NCBI RefSeq assembly: GCF_040115645.1
Contig: NC_089550.1
Location: 3,472,001-3,536,000 of the forward strand
Origin: Euwallacea fornicatus
Lineage: Eukaryota; Arthropoda; Insecta; Coleoptera; Curculionidae
DNA: 64,000 bases
Direction: 5' to 3'
Under the pieces are notes generated by a model. The model made no database searches and was not told the DNA's origin. It saw nothing but the letters and a program-made list of their open reading frames with translations. Every line of letters begins with the position of its first letter. Positions within the stretch are counted from its first letter, which is position 1. Positions 30,201 through 39,000 of this stretch are shown in pieces. A program made the position numbers and the translations under genes.

Positions 30201-33063
30201 ACTTTCTGAAGATGTCGTCGGTCGCTAGGAAACTGGGAACTGGTGTTTGAGTAACTGTTTAGCGACTAAAACTCCAACAAGAACTTTTCCAAGAAAGTGG
30301 AGTTTTCATAATATTTAAACAGCAACTGAATTGTGAAATTTGAATAATATTAAAAAATCTATAACAAGGTTAATTGCCCCGAAACTTAAATTAAAGTTTC
30401 GTTAGTAGTAAAACTTGAACCGGTGTGAAATTCCGGGCTAAATTATCTTTTTACCGAAAAATCATTAAAAGTTTGCCCGTGTGGGTGGCTTATTGTGGCA
30501 AGGAATCCAGCAGCTTATTAAAGGAGGGCACCAAGTTGCTTTACACCGCCGTTGCCTGCCCTGCGGGTAATTAATTACCAAACTTAGATTAGCACTTTAT
30601 TTAATAAAAGCTTAATTTTTCCCAAAGCAAAATGCGGCAACCTCTAAGAAGTCTGAATAAACCTCCATATTCGCGCTCTCACAATAATCCCGGCAAATCT
30701 CCTCGAATTATTTTCTCTAAGGATATTGAAACCGCCCCGATTTCAAATCTATTATTACAGGTCGTCCATTATGCAACGACAATGCTTCCAGGAGAGCGAA
30801 TATTTTGAGGCTGATCCAGGAAATCCCGATGCATTTTGCCTCTGAGATGAATTTCCCGATGTTAAAAGTGGGTTTTGAGGCGAAACCAACTTGACGAAAG
30901 GGTGGCTCAATTCTTATGGGAATATTTCTCAATTTCGAGTTTAAAGCCTACGAAAGAATTCAGTGAGAAGTATCTAACTTCCCCACGTAAATAAGCGGTG
31001 GAAGCTGTAAGTCTATAGGTGAGGTTAAAATATGCATGAGTGAATAACATATAGAAGCGTGGATTATGAATTCTCTAAGAACAGAGTATCCAGAATGCAT
31101 AAAAGGAAATATTTGTACGTTCTAAATACTGCGAAAACCTTTAAGAGCAATGCAGTGCCTTGAATATAAAACAGAAAAACTCCCAACCCTCATCTGCTTC
31201 TATTATGTTTCAACATCAGCTCTTATAATACAATAATGCTTTCCACAACGGTATATCACGCGGCGTAATTGATTCAGATCTTCGTTTCATTTAGAGAAAA
31301 ACTGTTAGTTTAATTGGGTAGGGAACAGAGATACAAACATCAAATTTTCTAGATAACATAACTAGACAATCATTTGCTTGTGAAAGAACAGAATTTAAAT
31401 TAATCCAGGATGCGTCCGTGTTTTTCACTTTGAACTAGAGTTTTCTATTCTATCTCAAATATAACAAATCAGTTGAATTGAACGAGAAAAGTAAGTATGA
31501 AAAATAAGAGTAAATTTGAATTTATAAACTCCATCCTCATCGGCTTTTATAATATTTTAACCTGAAGGCTAATTATAAAATAATGCATTCCTCTACCGTG
31601 CTTCTGTGAAATAAAAAAAATGTTAGTTAATAAACTGTCTGAAACAGAGGCATGACACTCGGGCTTTTAAGATGAATTAAATCAAATTATTTTAATTTTT
31701 CGGAACGCATAATTGCTTGAATGGAGCAATAGTATGTAGATTTTTTTTTACGTGCTAGAAAGTACCAGTTTAAATAACTAAAAAATGGTATAACATTGAT
31801 TTAAATTTCAAAATATTGTTAAAACCGTTTAAAATATTGACGGAGAGTGTTTTTTGTACACTACTGCATTCGTAGAAAATGCATTCAGATATTGTATTTT
31901 ACATGAAATGATCTTCCTATGCCGTTTGAATTCCCGGCATGAAAAGCAGAATTATTTTAATTTTATAAATATCATCAAATCAACTTAAGCTACTGAATAT
32001 GAATATTCAGTATTAAGTATTATCGCGGTTGTGTAATAATGGGTTCCGGCACAACGTTTTACATTCAATAAACTTTTTTTAGCTATTGTATGCAGGAGAA
32101 TTATCAGTTAAATTACCTAATAGCAAAAACGTATCATCCGGATTTTTAAATTTTGACGAAATCGGTTGATTTCAGTGAGTTTTTTGATTTGACCTTCGTG
32201 TTGTGATTGACCGGACTGCACCTGAATTTCCCATATTAGTGCATATGAAAACAATATGTTCGCGGTGCGTTTTATGCGTGTTTTCAAATAATTTTAAATC
32301 TATTGCTCATCGAGGAAATTTTCCTACTAATTTTTTTTTAACAGAAAATCTATAAATTTTATCAAATTTAGAACCCATACATTCCGCTACTATAGTTTAT
32401 GCGGGACAATAGTTTTAGTTTTTTTTTGTATCCATGAAAATTGAGATTTGAACAAATGCAAACAAAGGATAAAACTTTTATTAACAAATAATTATATGAA
32501 TATTTTAATTAATAAAACCGCTCAACCCTCGTCTGTTTGTACACACTTTTAACCCAATTGCGCTGTACAAATTAATCTGCAAATTAATTATTTTTCCGAC
32601 TATTTTGAAATTTAAAAAGGCATTCCCGACACACATCTAACCAACTATTTCCCAAGAAGATTTGTTCGCATTTTTTCCCTTTATGATTGTATTACTTACT
32701 TCATATTCATTGTGCCTTCTTTTGCATAAATGTTAAAAATTCCAAGTTGAAACTATTACCCAGAGGAAATAAATCTTTTATTCAATTAGTAAGCCTCCCC
32801 TAAAATTAATGTAATCATGTTCATCTTTCCTTGCAAATTCTTCTGACCTACTTCAACCATATTTTGCGATTACATCTCTATCTTTCACATATAAACTCAA
32901 AGTTTCCATCCTTGTGCTTACCTGTATATCGGTGTGTGTTCGTCCTTATACCACACAACTAACTCCACACTGTCGTTTGGCATTGAAGAGGTCAGGTCGC
33001 AGGGGAGCAATGCAGTTCCCCCCACGAGGGCCAAAGTGCTCAGCGTGGCCCCAGTCGTCGCCC
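108..33063 (-). CDS. Sidestep-family Ig/FN3 cell-surface receptor, 11 internal exons, partial at both ends
   Basis: The protein is a single-pass adhesion receptor of the arthropod Sidestep family. Founding member side guides motor axons as a muscle-surface ligand for Beaten path proteins, so a neuronal or muscle recognition role is inferred here. The coding segments are 33063-32922, 18001-17796, 11777-11667, 10821-10615, 6399-6236, 6186-6042, 5983-5853, 2798-2645, 2198-1963, 1899-1717 and 291-108. They join in consistent phase to 621 codons without a stop. Ig1 covers about residues 1-116, Ig2 117-222, Ig3 222-325, Ig4 325-420, Ig5 420-515 and FN3 515-621. Family signatures are 'TPIYSYD' across the first junction, 'NCSI...ECTEGFDGGLPQ' opening the FN3 domain and 'AANSKG' inside it. 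The signal peptide is not found with confidence, and the transmembrane and cytoplasmic parts lie outside the window. Which Sidestep paralogue this is cannot be decided, so no symbol is given. Confidence 0.9.
292..1716. other. Intron J-K of the Sidestep-like gene
   Basis: This is 1,425 bp of intronic sequence. Short open frames occur on both strands, but none has a recognisable domain or splice context. Nothing else is supported. Confidence 0.7.
1717..1899 (-). CDS. Sidestep-like exon J: end of Ig5 and start of FN3
   Basis: The acceptor is AATTTCAG and the donor is GTAAAA; the exon is 183 nt in phase 0 throughout. It starts 'VMCWASNFPGKQ', whose Cys closes Ig5. It then has 'PCIFHVIGAGKPDPLHNCS', which passes into the FN3 domain with 'SLEVECTEGFDGGLPQYF', one of the most characteristic stretches of Sidestep proteins. 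The intron to exon I is only 63 bp. Confidence 0.92.
1963..2198 (-). CDS. Sidestep-like exon I: most of Ig5
   Basis: The acceptor is TTACACCAG and the donor is GTAAGG. The exon is 236 nt, entering in phase 1 and leaving in phase 0. It contains 'YKPLCNKNQKFLYGVA' and the first Ig5 Cys in 'ANILCEVESYPPP'. The core Trp is in 'FTWSFNHS', followed by 'IIYSSNFSFTP' and 'DLDYGT' before the closing Cys in the next exon. Confidence 0.9.
2645..2798 (-). CDS. Sidestep-like exon H: second half of Ig4
   Basis: The acceptor is CATTTCAG and the donor is T|GTAAGT. The exon is 154 nt, entering in phase 0 and leaving in phase 1. It encodes 'NLQAVNRSQVGNYSCVASN', where the Cys closes Ig4, and then 'GDGESNVIQLKVM'. 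The 3.05 kb intron between exons G and H holds a transposase remnant. Confidence 0.9.
2799..5852. other. Intron G-H of the Sidestep-like gene
   Basis: This 3,054 bp intron has decayed transposase sequence near 3.5-3.95 kb. A 96-codon plus-strand open frame at 4092-4382 begins with TTG, shows no known domain and is not called as a gene. Confidence 0.7.
3500..3935 (+). pseudogene. Decayed IS630/Tc1-mariner-type transposase remnant
   Basis: From about 3760 the plus strand translates, with internal stops, to 'HWISRGGPVP' then 'PPRSSDLTPLDFFLRG'. This matches the region around the third catalytic acidic residue of a Tc1/mariner-like (IS630) transposase. The segment at about 3923 ends in ACACCCTGT, the reverse of the ACAGGGT ends seen on the element at 48.6 kb. 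The 5' limit is approximate and no intact frame remains. The remnant is related in sequence to the element at 48,621-49,213, where the same protein region appears on the minus strand. Confidence 0.6.
5853..5983 (-). CDS. Sidestep-like exon G: first half of Ig4
   Basis: The acceptor is GATTCCAG and the donor is GTAAGT. The exon is 131 nt, entering in phase 1 and leaving in phase 0. It encodes 'YVPIIDLVWGSNLNP', a linker and first strand typical of the fourth Ig domain in this family. The Cys is in 'GDDVYFVCNVTANP' and the core Trp in 'YKIVWKFN'. Confidence 0.9.
6042..6186 (-). CDS. Sidestep-like exon F: second half of Ig3
   Basis: The acceptor is TGCCTTAG and the donor is T|GTAAGT. The exon is 145 nt, entering in phase 0 and leaving in phase 1. 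It encodes 'STTSTLTLLLTRLHNG' and the second Ig3 Cys in 'TLICKAVNP', ending 'LESSLKLNVF'. It is flanked by two tiny introns (49 bp and 58 bp). Confidence 0.87.
6236..6399 (-). CDS. Sidestep-like exon E: first half of Ig3
   Basis: The acceptor is CATTGCAG and the donor is GTAAGTA. The exon enters at codon position 2 and leaves in phase 0. It starts 'FRPVAVEILSSNQPFSA' and has the first Ig3 Cys in 'YEIPCNTFGSRP' and the core Trp in 'ISWHLDGKEL'. The intron to exon F is only 49 bp, near the minimum for insects. Confidence 0.9.
6400..10614. other. Intron D-E of the Sidestep-like gene
   Basis: This is 4.2 kb of AT-rich intron. I find no second gene, RNA gene or recognisable mobile element; the open frames inside are short and lack domain signatures. 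Confidence 0.6.
10615..10821 (-). CDS. Sidestep-like exon D: second half of Ig2
   Basis: The acceptor is AATTTCAG and the donor is T|GTAAGT; the exon is 207 nt, phase 1 on both sides. It contains the core Trp in 'IKWWFEG', 'NQLTIYNLQRSH' and the second Ig2 Cys in 'TFTCQATNNN'. It ends in 'TTSLDIH', the last strand of Ig2. No long open frame marks it because the exon is short, so it was located by translating between splice signals. Confidence 0.88.
10930..11450. repeat. Degenerate tandem repeat, period about 150-180 bp, roughly three copies
   Basis: Three diverged copies share landmarks. TCGTAGA..AACTTTGAGTTTG-like motifs lie near 10951, 11133 and (shortened) 11291. CTCTAGAAATCCCACCGG at 11073 pairs with TTCTAGAAATTTCACCG at 11243. 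GGTACGTCACT near 11089 recurs at 11413, two units away. Copies differ by substitutions and small indels. The repeat sits inside intron C-D, between the two exons of Ig2. Its origin, old satellite or duplicated intron sequence, is unclear. Confidence 0.6.
11667..11777 (-). CDS. Sidestep-like exon C: first half of Ig2
   Basis: The acceptor is TTGTTGCAG and the donor is G|GTAAGT. The exon is 111 nt with a phase 1 intron on both sides. It begins 'VPPSPPTIYDEKG', the usual linker from Ig1 to Ig2 in this family, and holds the first Ig2 Cys in 'VKLNCMVKGG'. The intron towards exon D is 845 bp and contains a degenerate tandem repeat. Confidence 0.88.
11778..17795. other. Intron B-C of the Sidestep-like gene
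   Basis: This 6.0 kb intron contains the MITE-like element near 17.3-17.5 kb. Otherwise I see no supported feature. Overlapping open frames on both strands (for example 12.2-12.7 and 13.3-13.8 kb) have no recognisable domains. Confidence 0.6.
17319..17515. mobile_element. MITE-like element with short terminal inverted repeats
   Basis: The left end ACAGGGTGCCTCAGAAA and the right end TTTGGAGACGCCCTGT are imperfect inverted complements bounding about 197 bp. The interior carries GGCGCCCTCTAGAATG, of a kind often seen in insect MITEs. There is no coding capacity. A clear target duplication was not found, so the borders could be off by a few bases. The ACAGGGT end resembles those of the 48.6 kb element, suggesting the same broad superfamily. 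Confidence 0.5.
17796..18001 (-). CDS. Sidestep-like exon B: second half of Ig1
   Basis: The acceptor is CCTTGCAG and the donor is G|GTAAGT. One base completes the Ser codon split with exon A, giving the family motif 'IYSYDVRD'. The exon carries 'KHWKDK', the 'LSIDNV' strand and the second Ig Cys in 'DEGEYRCRID', then 'SPTKNLRVRLNV', a near-invariant Sidestep segment. It ends with one base (phase 1). The intron separating it from exon A is about 14.9 kb, the largest in the visible gene. Confidence 0.9.
18002..32921. other. 14.9 kb intron A-B of the Sidestep-like gene
   Basis: This is the largest intron, splitting Ig1. It is AT-rich and I find no second gene. Open frames such as 19751-20080 (minus), 26573-26908 (minus) and 27217-27567 (minus) have no known domains. 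A run of ATTA/TAAT motifs lies at 27.71-27.88 kb. A diverged repeat pair is listed separately. Confidence 0.6.
31180..31605. repeat. Diverged direct repeat pair, spacing about 345 bp
   Basis: The block near 31181-31255 (CTCCCAACCCTCATCTGCTT...AATAATGCTTTCC) resembles the block near 31528-31600 (CTCCATCCTCATCGGCTT...AATAATGCATTCC). A weaker echo (CTCAACCCTCGTCTG) occurs near 32521. The pattern suggests an old degenerate tandem array. Identity was judged by eye only. Confidence 0.4.
32922..33063 (-). CDS. Sidestep-like exon A: first half of Ig1
   Basis: The acceptor TTTTGCAG lies just upstream and the donor GTAAGC just downstream. The exon enters in codon position 2 (phase 1 intron) and leaves with two bases (phase 2). 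It encodes the first beta strands of a V-type Ig domain, with the first Cys in 'ALLPCDL' and the core Trp in 'VVWYKDEHTPIY'. It is notably GC-richer than the surrounding DNA. It is the most upstream exon recognised. The frame stays open for about 12 codons upstream of the acceptor, but this looks like intron because of the pyrimidine-rich tract. Confidence 0.88.
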
Positions 33064-36000
33064 CTGCAAAAGGAGGACGATAATAAACGGATGTAAACAA
33101 CTAGGGATGAGATGCTTTTTCTGTTTGGTACGTTTATGTGTGGCAACAAAGGTATGCTATTTAAACATATGATTTTATGAGACGCTAATATGGCAAATAT
33201 GAGGATAAAGAAAAGCCTCCGTGTGTTTTTTTATGATTAACTAATAAATACGTGTCGCATTTGTACTTAACAATTTTTCATGAAAAAGGTTCAATATTTT
33301 ATGTTTTCCAGAAAAATTTAAAATTAGTAGTTTTCCTGGAATTAAAATATAAACGAATTTAACGTAAAAATGTTCAAATTTAACTACTTTTTTTCTTTGC
33401 ACAATGTCACCTATGTTTTCTCAAAAACGATATGTGCGTAGGGTGAACAGACGAAGGATGTAAAAATTCAAATATTTTTAAATATGAATTTTATTTTACT
33501 AAATAATTTATTTCGTTCACATCTGCAAAAGTTTCTCGTTTTTTTAATTGGAAATATCCAAGACTAAATTATTTTAACGCTGACAAAAACCTGTTGACCG
33601 TGTAATAATATTTTTGCCAACAAATCGCAATTTTATAACCGCTTTGTCAGCATAGAGCTAAATTGTTGGCCTTTTTCGCGATACTGCAATATTTAGTAGA
33701 CGATAAAAGCTATGACGCTGCGTGCTGCATATTGCATGCAACGATATTAGTTTTCAGTTTTAGGCAAACAACGCTTTTTGTGTGCTTAAAAAAAAAGCTC
33801 AGACTTGAAACGTGTCGAAAACTCATTCGGACTTCGAGCAAATGGACCAATCAGGAACAATTCCGGTTTCGCAGTTAATTGATGACCGGACCTTTCCGCC
33901 CGGAATAATTTGAGTGGATTGAAGTGAGGAGCCTCAATTTTAGTAATTATTATAACAAAGCCCTTTCAATTATGCCTACTGCGATCAGCTTATTCCAATG
34001 CTCTCGACTTTACAATTCGTGTAAGCACCATTATACATTTGGGAGATCAGAATTTAGCCGTCCAAGCACGAAAACGTCTAATCCCGCATCTAATCCAGAT
34101 TACTAAATATTTTAGAGTACAGAATTTGGGGACAGAGGCTAGAGAATACCCCCAGAGATCCATGTTATATTCAAGAGAAGGCCATTATAACATTATACTC
34201 GTAAATGAATGTATTTCAGTGGAACTGGCGTTAATGTAACATTTTAATTACTTAGAAAGGTGGGCCGCAGGATTCGATAAGTTGAGGAATTTTAATGTAT
34301 GCCATTAGGTTTTAAGATCAAAAAACCTACTTATTAATTCGTTTCGCCACAAAGGGAATCGGGCATAGAAATACTGGATCTAAAGGTAATTTGTTTAAGT
34401 GAAATTAAACTCCCGGTGTTAACGTAAAACACGGTGTACTAACAGACATTGAAATACGATGTGCAAACATCCTAATGAATTCCAAACAACGGCGCCAAAG
34501 GCATCCAATTCACTTTTGTTATTCTATAGGAGCGGAACAATGCATTTTAATTAAATAAGGCGAATCGATAAACAGTTATTGACAATCGTCCTTTGAATAA
34601 TGAACTTAGAGTTTGGCACAAAGACAGTAATATCGAAGAATTGACACAAGCACTGTGAGAACCTGAATAGCATATTTCAAGGGTTGCAAAAGCCATGATA
34701 AATTTTGGGGGAAAATTATGGAAATACAAATTCGGATCAAAATTGAGTCTGGATATTTAAAATCACGTTTGAAATATCCAACGAAATGGTGAATTTAGGA
34801 ATCCGAGAAAATGTAATTTCATCACCATTACACAGTTGACACTCCCCGTTCTATGTGGATGAAAGAAACTTTCGGGAAACTATATGTCGCTCGCTCATTA
34901 ATGGAGAATCTGTAATACATAGGAAACCTTGAGATTATCAGTCCGACAAATGAGGCAAATTAGAAAAAAACGTTTCCTATATATTTCAAATACCTTTCGA
35001 CGTTTTAAAACGCATAAAGCAACGGTGAGTTTAAAAATTTGAGATAAAAGTTCAGCAGTGTTTGTGGAAATCAATAGATTTATGTTTTGCTCGGATAATT
35101 TAGGTTATTCTAAGTTTCTTAATGGAGACTTCGAAACATATATCGAATTTACGAATTTTAAAATCTGAGAAGAAATGTCTTGCCATATTTCAACGAATCC
35201 TTCTCGTGCCACAAACAGCCTGACGATTTATGAAAATTCTATTAATTTTTTGTGGTTTAATATCAATATTTACAAATTCGCAATTTCAGAACCATATAAA
35301 TTAAGAAATACCCAAAACTTTGATATGCTCTCTACGTTCCGTTGCAACGCTCTGATGGAACCAAAAACGTTTTTCCTGCAGCCAACTAGTGTATATTTTA
35401 TGATAAAATGTATGTCGCACATAGCAATATTGTGCGCTATTTGGCTGCAACTGCATATTGTATGAGTCAGTGTCCTACTTTCTGGGCAGCATCACATTCA
35501 GACCACGAAAAGAAGATTCAAAATTAGTCAGCTTTCTTTTAGGACAACATTCAGGTAAAAACTTCAGCTTTATATTCAGAAATTGAAACTGTGGATTGGG
35601 CAACAAATTTCCTCCGCAAATGGGGGCATAAATTTTATTGTGCCAAATCCACGTGCATTAGGACTAACCTGACCTAGAAATATGCCTCAAGTTCGTATTC
35701 TAAGCGGGACGCTGGGTCGATAAACATGAACGTATTTTTCTTTTATTAGGAATGCCAGCACTTCGTTATACTTCGCAGTTTATTTTCCCAGTTTTCCGTA
35801 TTCGTGGAGAAGTTATTTTAAATAGATACCCATCGAATAAGATGGTGGGAATGCGATATACTATTTATTGAACAAATTTTGAATCCTAAATTTTTAATAA
35901 AAATTCAAGGGTCACCACTTCGAGAAAAATTCCTAGCAGAAGTTGGTTTTAGTGAACTTATTGAAAATAGGAAAAACACCTCGTTAGAGCCGTCAACGGA

Positions 36001-39000
36001 AACAAAGTCATAAGCTTCGCGTGTCCGATTAGCGTGTCACTGTTTGTCTAGTCCAGAGCAGTTTTATGAAAACTGGCACATTTATGGTCATGGCGACATA
36101 TTAATTGTCATTACATCGCGGTCAGGCCTTGCCGTGTTCCTATCAATAATACAAAATAACCACTAGTACGAATAAATCACTTCAAACCGCCCCTAATACC
36201 ATTAGAGTAGCACGATATTAGAGGGACTCTTTTGTTTCATCCACATTAGAGGCCAAACCTTGAGAAATAATCCTCTTTGTGTACGTGTAAAATGGCAAAA
36301 TAATTAGCGCAGAAGTATACCATAGTTATATTGTTAAAAGGGCGTGTAATTATCTGTTATTATGTTTCCGCGCAGCAACGAGAAAGGTTTGTAGCGAAGA
36401 TTAAGCGAAGGGCTTTATTTTATGGCAGCAGCGAGACCTTCTAGTTTGAGATTTGCAATTTTTGGGCAGTCGGCTTGCAGTGCTAATTTTTCTTGACGGC
36501 TTTTGAGGACTTTGAGGAAAGGAATTTTAAATCTGGCAAATCGCTTTTTTCATTTTATATCTTCAGAAAATACTCTCGGCCAAATCATTCAAATTTACCG
36601 ATAATTTTTTTCGCTATAAATTATTATTGGCAATTTATAAAGAAATTTATTAATTACTGGGCACTTACCAATGGCTGTGATAGCTGCATCTATTTTTCTC
36701 TTTTGATGCGAAACATCTGAATAAATGGATCCAGAAAGTTTCACTTAATTTGTGACTTCTTAAACAGCCACCGCAAGTAATGCTCTTTGCACTCAATCAA
36801 AACCGCTCCCAAAACCGCCCTAATTACGAAGATTCAGAAGCGTGTGCATATTGAAATCAGAAATTGGCTTAATTTGGGTGAAAAACTCATTAATGGGAAT
36901 TACGTTCAGTCTAAATAGCAAACGAGCGGGTTTAGTATGAATTATTTAAACCCAAATACGGTTAATTAATAGACTTTCAGCGAAGCTTTAGAGCAAATCG
37001 CTCGAATATGCAACAGCTCATTTTTCATTTTGCTTTAGCTGCATTGGCTAAGAGCGGACTCTATTTGCGAATAAATATCGATTACGGGGCTATTTAGAGT
37101 CGGGTATTGCACAAGGAAAGAGTTTGAGCAAAAGAGATGTTTTTGGGGAGGGCGCGGGAACTTCCCCAATCTTACACGTCAGCTGTATACGCGATAAATC
37201 CAATGTTCCGTCTTTATTGTCCATGATTCCCTTGGTAGTATATCCCTGGACCCTTTACGTGACTTTATTTTCGAATGTGAGAGCCTAATTATGGTTTTAG
37301 TCGAGACTGAACTTAAGTATTAATTCGAAACGCGTGATTCTCACTTCCCCTTCCGAATGATTTATTTCAATCTCGAGTTCCGGTTTAATTTAAATTACGT
37401 GTAACGGAGCGTGGTACGAACACTGGAAAGGTGTCTCGGTGGCAAAATTACTGTACTTTGTTGCGACCGCAGAGACACTATTTTAAACCTTTGTCTCATC
37501 GAATGCTCCGGAGGATTCAACCATTAACATCTACATTTCGTCGTATATTCGGGCAGGAGGTGTTATTGCACGAGATACGACGGGGATTTAAGCAATCAGT
37601 TTCTTTTCAGCCAAATTAGGAAATTCCAGTCCTAAATCTAGCTAGACAGTTAGTAAATTGGAATTGTAAACCGATTTTAAATTGGGTCGTTACGCTCTAC
37701 CGCAAACCACCTCATCTTTTCATCAGATTATTTATTACAGATTATTTATTATATATTCGATACATTCTCGCATTTGTGGCAGATTCGAAAATATTTCAAA
37801 CTGAAAAATTTTGCAGTCTGAATGCACAAAAGTTTCGATCTCCACAGATGGTAGAATGAGATTGACGTCTCAATTCAGACAACTCATTTACAATTCACGA
37901 AAAATAGAGAACTAAAGCAACAGTAGAGCTTCCATCTAGAATTCTAATATCAATTAATGGGTCTCCATGGGCCTAAACGTGCCGCTTTTAATAAAACTCG
38001 TCGTCTCGACAAGTCGACACGCGATCTCGACATGCAAATGGATAGGTCCTAAAAAAAAAATATCGTTACAAATCGACACGCTAAATTGTGATTTCTATAA
38101 TCAATTTCTAAGCCTTAAGGGCCCTAAAATGAACAGAATTGTGCTATTTTAATTCAAAGTGTTTAACTTACGCAGTTGCACGCAACGTTTCTATGTGGTA
38201 TGTGTATAATAAATTGAATTAGCGATAGACACTTTTCTTACTGGATTTTTTGCGCTCTTAAACTATGGTTTTGCTATTCTGTCAAACAGGGATTTTTCGC
38301 TATAAACTAATTAGTTACAACTGCAGCGTTCCGAAAACTATTTCCTGCTAAATAATCGAATCTTCTCCGTGGATTTATCTAGAGTACGAAACTGTGAATT
38401 ATCCGTTTCATATCTGGGGACATTGATGTATTATTCGTCGCAAAATAAATTTGATATCCCCCAAAATTAAGCTGCGCTCTAACTCTATCACGACTCCAAT
38501 CTATTTATTGCGAAATTTTATTAATAACCGTTATTTATTAGATATTTAGCTTACCTGGAATATTAAATATTCTATGCGTACAGCATTCATTTTAAAGTAT
38601 GGTCTATGGCAATAATTATATAGTAAACTTCAGTCACGGTCAGGCAATGAAATAACCAAAACAACAGTCGACTAATGAGTCGATCCCGGAGGTATAAAAT
38701 TCGAAGCTTGTAAACAATGCAAGCAAATCGATATTTATCACCGTCCTCCATGTTGGTCACGCGAAATTGCAATCTTTTTTAATGAAAATGGGGAGCCTTG
38801 TGATAAGGAGCCATTATGGCTTTATGTGCTGCAAAATTTAAAAATGTCAAAATTACACGTCTGGCTGTTTGAAATATTGTTGCATTCGCAACACGGATAA
38901 ACTAAATTTGTAACAATCAAAATTATCTTCCAAGGGGGTTCGTTTTTCTGCAGAACGCGGGAAAATTAATGTTTTCATTCCACTGTTCAGCATAAAGCCT

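Noticed and set aside
37424..37475. GTGTCTC...GAGACAC inverted repeat
   Set aside because: Only 7 bp arms with imperfect extension; too weak to call an element.
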